DNA of 9,941 bases from Rhodospirillales bacterium. GTDB taxonomy: Bacteria; Pseudomonadota; Alphaproteobacteria; Acetobacterales; Acetobacteraceae. Positions 6,241 through 9,941 of the stretch are shown piece after piece. The notes under the pieces are model-generated. The model had not been told where the DNA came from and did no database searches. It was given only the letters and a program-made list of their open reading frames with translations. The stretch lies in the NCBI GenBank assembly GCA_015654825.1, contig JAATGE010000037.1, positions 1-9,941 on the forward strand, in the 5' to 3' direction. Every line of letters starts with the position of its first letter. The stretch's first letter is position 1. The translations under genes were made by a program, and so were the position numbers.

Positions 6241-7251
6241 ATGAGAGTCGCCATTTTTGAAGGCGCCGGCAAGCCGCTTGCGCTTGGCGTTGCCGATGAG
6301 CCCGTGCCGGGCGTGGGTGAAGTCGTGATCAAGGTCGGGCGCTGCGGAATTTGCGGTACCGATTTGCACATGACATCGGGGCATGCAATGGATTTTCCCG
6401 CCGGTACGGTGCTGGGCCACGAATATGCGGGCGAGGTGGTGGCGCTTGGCGCCGATGTGCAAGGCTTGAAAAGCGGCGACCGAATTGCGGCCATGCCGGC
6501 CGTGGGGTGCGGACATTGCGCTGCGTGCCTTGCCGGCTATCCGCTGGGCTGCGGGCAGATGCAAGGCAGGCTCGGGGGTTTTGGCCAGTACTTGCGCGCG
6601 AGCGCCAGTGGCAGCGTAAAATTGCCGCAGGCGCTCTCGCTGGCCGACGGCGCGCTGGTGGAGCCGTTGGCGGTGGGATTGCACGGCGTGGCACTGGCAG
6701 GAATGGCGCCCGGCGCGCGTATTCTGGTGCTGGGAGCCGGTTCGGTGGGATTGGCGGCAATTTTCTGGGCGCGGCGCCTTGGTGCGGGACGTATTGTTGC
6801 GGCGGCGCCCTCCGTGCGGCGCGCGGCGCTGGCTGCGACGATGGGCGCCGATGGGTTCGTGGCACTTGGCGAAGGCGATGTCGCGGGAATAAGCGAAGCG
6901 CTCGGCGGCGCGCCGGACCTCGTGCTGGAATGCGCCGGCGCCGTGGGATTGCTGGGCAAGGCGATCGACTGCGTGAGCCCGCGTGGCATGGTTGTTTCAC
7001 TTGGTTTTTGTACCAGTCCAGATCCGATCCTGCCTTCCACGGCCAGTTGGAAACAGGTGCGCATGGCGTTTTCGTTTGGCTATACGCTCCGGGAATTCCA
7101 GTTCACCACGGACACGTTGGATGCGGGGCATGTGGAGCCGCGACAGATGATTACCGAAACTGTCTCGCTTGACGCACTGCCGGTGGCGTTCGAGGCGTTG
7201 CGTGGGGGCGGCTGCCAGACCAAGATGCATATCGATCCTTGGGCCGTGTGA
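6241..7251 (+). CDS. Zinc-dependent alcohol dehydrogenase (medium-chain dehydrogenase/reductase)
   Basis: The protein has 336 residues. The GroES-like catalytic domain carries C38 (GICGTDLH), H60-E61 (LGHEYAGEV) and E141 (ALVEPLAVG), the catalytic zinc residues. C90, C93, C96 and C104 (GCGHCAACLAGYPLGC) form the structural zinc lobe. The nucleotide-binding Rossmann motif is GAGSVG at 165-170. MDR enzymes of this threonine dehydrogenase/sorbitol dehydrogenase-like type oxidise secondary alcohols with NAD(P)+. The coenzyme-choosing acidic residue after the Rossmann strand is not obvious (VAAAPSVRRAAL), so NAD versus NADP is open. The substrate is not predictable. Its TGA is one base before the ATG of the sulfotransferase gene, so the two are almost certainly one operon. 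Confidence 0.92.
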   Translation: MRVAIFEGAGKPLALGVADEPVPGVGEVVIKVGRCGICGTDLHMTSGHAMDFPAGTVLGHEYAGEVVALGADVQGLKSGDRIAAMPAVGCGHCAACLAGYPLGCGQMQGRLGGFGQYLRASASGSVKLPQALSLADGALVEPLAVGLHGVALAGMAPGARILVLGAGSVGLAAIFWARRLGAGRIVAAAPSVRRAALAATMGADGFVALGEGDVAGISEALGGAPDLVLECAGAVGLLGKAIDCVSPRGMVVSLGFCTSPDPILPSTASWKQVRMAFSFGYTLREFQFTTDTLDAGHVEPRQMITETVSLDALPVAFEALRGGGCQTKMHIDPWAV

Positions 7252-7252
7252 C

Positions 7253-8413
7253 ATGAGCGGCGACCGCTTGTTTTCAGGTATGCGCGAGGATTTTTTTGCG
7301 GCCGCCAGTGCGGCAGCCGGCATGGCCGATTTTGGTGCCGATGATTTCAGCGACGGTCTTGATCTGTTTCTAAACTGCCTTGATTCGGAAACAGTGTTGT
7401 CTGACGCCGGCAGGGACATGACAATTGGGCAAATAAAAATGTTCCTTGTCAGCCGGCTGCACTCCGAGCAAGGTTGGAAAGCTCGGCCGGACGCGCTGCA
7501 ACGCCCGATTTTCGCGCCGCTGGTCATTACCGGCATTGTGCGCAGCGGGACGACAGCGCTGCATAAGGTGCTCTCCTTGGACCCGCAATTTCAGGGACTG
7601 GAGCATTGGCTTACGCGCGCGCCGCAGGTGCGGCCGCCGCGGGAGAGCTGGGGGGCAAATCCGGCCTACCGGCAGGCCGCCGGCGTGGTGGATGCAATGA
7701 TTGACAGTGCACCGGAAATGCAGGCGGACCACATGATGTCGGCTGAGGAAGTGGAGGAGTCCATTTTCCTGCTACCGCAATCGTTCACGTGCAACATGTT
7801 TCCCTCGCAGTGGAATATCCCGACTTACGATGCGTGGTATCGCGCACAGGATGAGACGGCGAGTTATGCGCGGTTCGCGAAGAACCTGCAGCTTATTGGC
7901 GCGGATGCGCCAGGGCGGCGTTGGCTGCTGAAGAACCCCACCGATCTGTTTGCCATGAGCGCGGTGCTGAAGGTTTTTCCCGATGCCATGATCGTGCAGA
8001 CGCATCGCGATCCATTGCAGGCGGTGCCGTCGGTCGCGAACCTGATTGCCGCGGCACGGCGCCTGTTTGAGGGTACCCAATCTGATCGCGCCGCGGTCGG
8101 CAGGCGCGAGTCGGAGTTTTGGGCGCTGGCTCTGGAGCGTGCCGCCGAGGCGCGAGGGCGCACTCGAGTTCCGGTGTTCGACGTGGAATTCGCCGAGATT
8201 ATTCACGACATGCTCGGCGTTGTGTTCGCGATTTATGCGCATTTCGGTTTGACGCTGGCGGCTTCGGTGGAAGCGGCGATGCGGGATTGGCTTGCGGTCC
8301 ACCCGCGCCGATCGGTAACGCTGCATCGTTTTGCGCCAGAGGATTTTGGTGTGGCGACGGGGGATTTGTTGGAACGCTATGCGGGTTATCGGCGCTCCCG
8401 GGGGTATGTTTAG
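7253..8413 (+). CDS. Sulfotransferase family protein (PAPS-dependent type)
   Basis: The protein has 386 residues from the ATG at 7253; an in-frame start at 7169 would overlap the dehydrogenase and lacks family sequence. The N-terminal helix DFGADDFSDGLDLFL leads into the nucleotide-binding loop VITGIVRSGTTALHKVL (RSGTT at 97-101), which grips the 5'-phosphosulfate. The second site is WLLKNP (224-229) and MIVQTHRDPLQAVPS (T250-P254, S260), the 3'-phosphate-binding region. The family transfers sulfate from PAPS to alcohols or amines. Members of this long subgroup are frequent in mycobacteria and sphingomonads, and few have known substrates. The loop has Val where Pro is usual (ITGxxRSGTT). No own Shine-Dalgarno is evident, which fits translational coupling to the upstream dehydrogenase. 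The gene ends in TAG, followed four bases later by repeat copy D. Confidence 0.88.
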   Translation: MSGDRLFSGMREDFFAAASAAAGMADFGADDFSDGLDLFLNCLDSETVLSDAGRDMTIGQIKMFLVSRLHSEQGWKARPDALQRPIFAPLVITGIVRSGTTALHKVLSLDPQFQGLEHWLTRAPQVRPPRESWGANPAYRQAAGVVDAMIDSAPEMQADHMMSAEEVEESIFLLPQSFTCNMFPSQWNIPTYDAWYRAQDETASYARFAKNLQLIGADAPGRRWLLKNPTDLFAMSAVLKVFPDAMIVQTHRDPLQAVPSVANLIAAARRLFEGTQSDRAAVGRRESEFWALALERAAEARGRTRVPVFDVEFAEIIHDMLGVVFAIYAHFGLTLAASVEAAMRDWLAVHPRRSVTLHRFAPEDFGVATGDLLERYAGYRRSRGYV

Positions 8414-8417
8414 GCGA

Positions 8418-8462
8418 GGAAGGCCAGGGCTCTGCCCTGGTCCCGCTGGGGACTTGTCGCCG
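8418..8462 (+). repeat. Hairpin repeat copy D
   Basis: GGAAGGCC begins four bases after the sulfotransferase TAG. The first hairpin CCAGGGC-TCT-GCCCTGG is perfect. The second (CTGGGGAC-TT-GTCGCCGT) has lost pairing at its base. The copy sits in the 74-bp gap between the convergent sulfotransferase and flavoprotein genes and could serve as a 3'-end structure for the sulfotransferase transcript. Confidence 0.85.
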
Positions 8463-8487
8463 TCGTGCGGAGCGCCGGCCTTGCTAT

Positions 8488-9941
8488 TCAATTCAACGTT
8501 GCCCCCGCCGCATGCCGCGCCGCGATATAGCCGAACACGAAAGCCGCCCCAATGCTGGCGCCGGCCCCGGGGTACGTGCGCCCCATGACGGATGCAGTTG
8601 AATTGCCGGTTGCATACAGGCCCGCAATGACCGTACCGTCTGGGCGCAATGCGCGGCCAAACTCGTCGGTGACAATTCCGCCGGATGTGCCGACGTCGCC
8701 GGGATACATTTGGAATGCCAGGAAAGGCGGCGTTTCAAGAGTGCCGAGCGTCGGGTTGGGTTTGTTGCGTGGATCGCCATGCCACCGGTCATAGGCGCGG
8801 GCGCCGCGTTTGAAATCGTCGTCCCGGCCTGCTTCGCAGAAGCGATTGTAGCGATCGACGGTGTGCCGGAGCGCCAGCGGATCGATGCCGATCTGGCCGG
8901 CAAGCGCCTCCAACGTATCAGCTTGCTTCATATAGCCGGATTCCGCCCAGGCTTCTGGTGTGTCGCCCGGCATTTGCGTGCCCCAGACGTAGCGTTGACG
9001 GTGGCGGCTATCCATGATGGCCCAGATCGGCAGGCCCTGTGCGTACATGCGCTGGCCGTTTTCCATGTAGGAGCCTGCCTCGTCGGTAAATCGCTCCCCC
9101 TTCGCATTGACCATGATCACGTGCGGCTTTGCTATATCGGTCACATGCATATAGATTTCGCCGTGCGGCGGCTTGGAGCCCGGCACCCACCAGGCCTGAT
9201 CCATTAGATCGAGCGCGGCGCCGTGCTTTTCCGCCTGCAGGATCATTTCGCCGGTATCGCCGGGATTGGCATTCGTAATGTCCGTGAAAGCTGGCTGCGG
9301 ACCGTATTTCTGGCGCATTTCCGCGTTGTGGGAGAAGCCGCCGGCGTTGATCAGGACACCGTCACGTGCGGCGATGCGAATTTGCCGGTTGCCGTGCTGG
9401 CCTAGTATCCCCACGATGCGGCCGTTTTCCTCGATGAGATCGAGCACGGGGGTATCCGTGCGGATGGGCACGCCCTTGCGCGAGGCGGCGAGCAGCATGC
9501 GCGCCTGCAAAGCGACGCCGACGCCAAGCCACGGCCTGCCGGATTTCGCCTTACGCAGGCGATACAAGACCTTCAGGCCGGTCAACATACCTTTCAATGT
9601 GCGCTTGGCCAATGTCACATCCCGCAATTCGGCGACCGTGACCGGAAACGGCATTGGCCCTACGCGCAATTTCCCGTAAAGATCTCCCATTTCTGCCGAA
9701 TCGAGCAATGGCACACCGAGGGATCGGCCGCGAGGGCATCCGCCTGGCAAATTGTCGTAATAGTCCGACCACCCTTCGGCGCGGATAAATTCGATACCCT
9801 GGGCTTGCAGGAATTCGATCATTTTCGGGCCGGTGCGCAGGAAAGCCTCCTTGCGGGCCGTCGAGGAGCCTGGCCCGGCATTTTGGCCGACTGCCGCATT
9901 GAGATATGTGCGTGCCATATCCTCGGAATCCGTCACACCTT
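8488..9941 (-). CDS. 3-ketosteroid delta1-dehydrogenase-like FAD-binding protein, 5' end cut by right edge
   Basis: The open frame runs to the window edge; the GTG at 9936 is an internal valine, because the visible sequence starts in mid-domain (GVTDSEDMARTYLNA) and the N-terminal GxGxxG FAD motif is missing. About 483 C-terminal residues of an expected 550-570 are present. Diagnostic stretches are DGVLINAGGFSHN (second FAD strand), GERFTDEAGSY, GGIVTDEFGRALRPDG, and GLYATGNSTASVMGRTYPGA near the C-terminus. In the Rhodococcus KstD structure the Tyr and the second Gly of YPGxG are catalytic or oxyanion residues; both are kept here. The family (FAD_binding_2) removes hydrogens from ring carbons of ketosteroids or related cyclic enones, but many members are uncharacterised, so a steroid substrate is not proven. 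The gene is convergent with the sulfotransferase gene. Confidence 0.88.
   Translation of the reverse strand, partial: GVTDSEDMARTYLNAAVGQNAGPGSSTARKEAFLRTGPKMIEFLQAQGIEFIRAEGWSDYYDNLPGGCPRGRSLGVPLLDSAEMGDLYGKLRVGPMPFPVTVAELRDVTLAKRTLKGMLTGLKVLYRLRKAKSGRPWLGVGVALQARMLLAASRKGVPIRTDTPVLDLIEENGRIVGILGQHGNRQIRIAARDGVLINAGGFSHNAEMRQKYGPQPAFTDITNANPGDTGEMILQAEKHGAALDLMDQAWWVPGSKPPHGEIYMHVTDIAKPHVIMVNAKGERFTDEAGSYMENGQRMYAQGLPIWAIMDSRHRQRYVWGTQMPGDTPEAWAESGYMKQADTLEALAGQIGIDPLALRHTVDRYNRFCEAGRDDDFKRGARAYDRWHGDPRNKPNPTLGTLETPPFLAFQMYPGDVGTSGGIVTDEFGRALRPDGTVIAGLYATGNSTASVMGRTYPGAGASIGAAFVFGYIAARHAAGATLN

Noticed and set aside
6061..6684. Minus-strand frame of 207 codons through the LysR-dehydrogenase gap
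   Set aside because: It overlaps the 5' part of the dehydrogenase gene antisense and translates the AT hairpin; composition is low-complexity and no domain is seen.
294..8462. CRISPR array or tandem repeats
   Set aside because: The four repeat copies are kilobases apart or inverted, with no regular spacing and no cas genes.
9929..9941. GTG at 9936 as the true start of the flavoprotein
   Set aside because: The protein would lack its FAD-binding GxGxxG N-terminus, and the frame continues to the window edge, so the gene is cut by the window rather than starting here.

Overview
The window looks like a chromosomal accessory or catabolic region of a GC-rich alphaproteobacterium. Two short dispersed sequences point, from memory and not from a search, to Acetobacteraceae or a close relative: a GGAAGGCCAGGGCTCTGCCCTGG-type hairpin repeat present in four copies, and an AT-rich GCTTCTTTTT/AAAAAGAAGC hairpin present once. 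I see no rRNA, tRNA, CRISPR array, transposase or integrase.

Layout from left to right. (1) 1-266, minus: 5' part of a VOC/glyoxalase-fold protein that runs off the left edge. (2) 294-496: two opposed copies of the hairpin repeat, forming a nested inverted repeat with 26-bp perfect outer arms. (3) 505-1809, minus: DUF1214-family protein. (4) 1880-3004, minus: amidohydrolase-2 (ACMSD-like) metal-dependent hydrolase or decarboxylase. (5) 3124-3933, plus: IclR-family regulator divergent from the amidohydrolase, with a perfect palindrome at 3087-3099 in the 119-bp gap between them. (6) 4043-4999, minus: TauD/TfdA-family Fe(II)/2-oxoglutarate dioxygenase. (7) 5149-6054, plus: LysR-family regulator divergent from the dioxygenase. 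(8) 6241-7251 and 7253-8413, plus: a zinc-dependent alcohol dehydrogenase and a PAPS-type sulfotransferase, one base apart and probably translationally coupled. (9) 8488-9941, minus: C-terminal part of a 3-ketosteroid delta1-dehydrogenase-like flavoprotein, cut by the right edge.

How the genes may work together (inference). There are two regulator/enzyme divergent pairs (IclR-amidohydrolase and LysR-dioxygenase). The enzyme set is an FAD dehydrogenase, 2OG dioxygenase, Zn-alcohol dehydrogenase, amidohydrolase, VOC protein and DUF1214 protein. This mixture is typical of gene neighbourhoods for breakdown of cyclic, terpenoid, steroid-like or aromatic compounds. The substrate cannot be read from the sequence. 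The sulfotransferase next to an alcohol dehydrogenase adds possible conjugation chemistry.

The clearest structural signal outside the genes is the hairpin repeat. In three of its four copies it starts 0-8 bases after a stop codon, always in the same orientation to the gene it follows. This suggests a 3'-end role (termination or mRNA protection), or insertion targeted to gene ends. Nothing in the window amounts to a clearly new defence, mobile or RNA system. The repeat arrangement and the dehydrogenase/sulfotransferase pair are the best leads.
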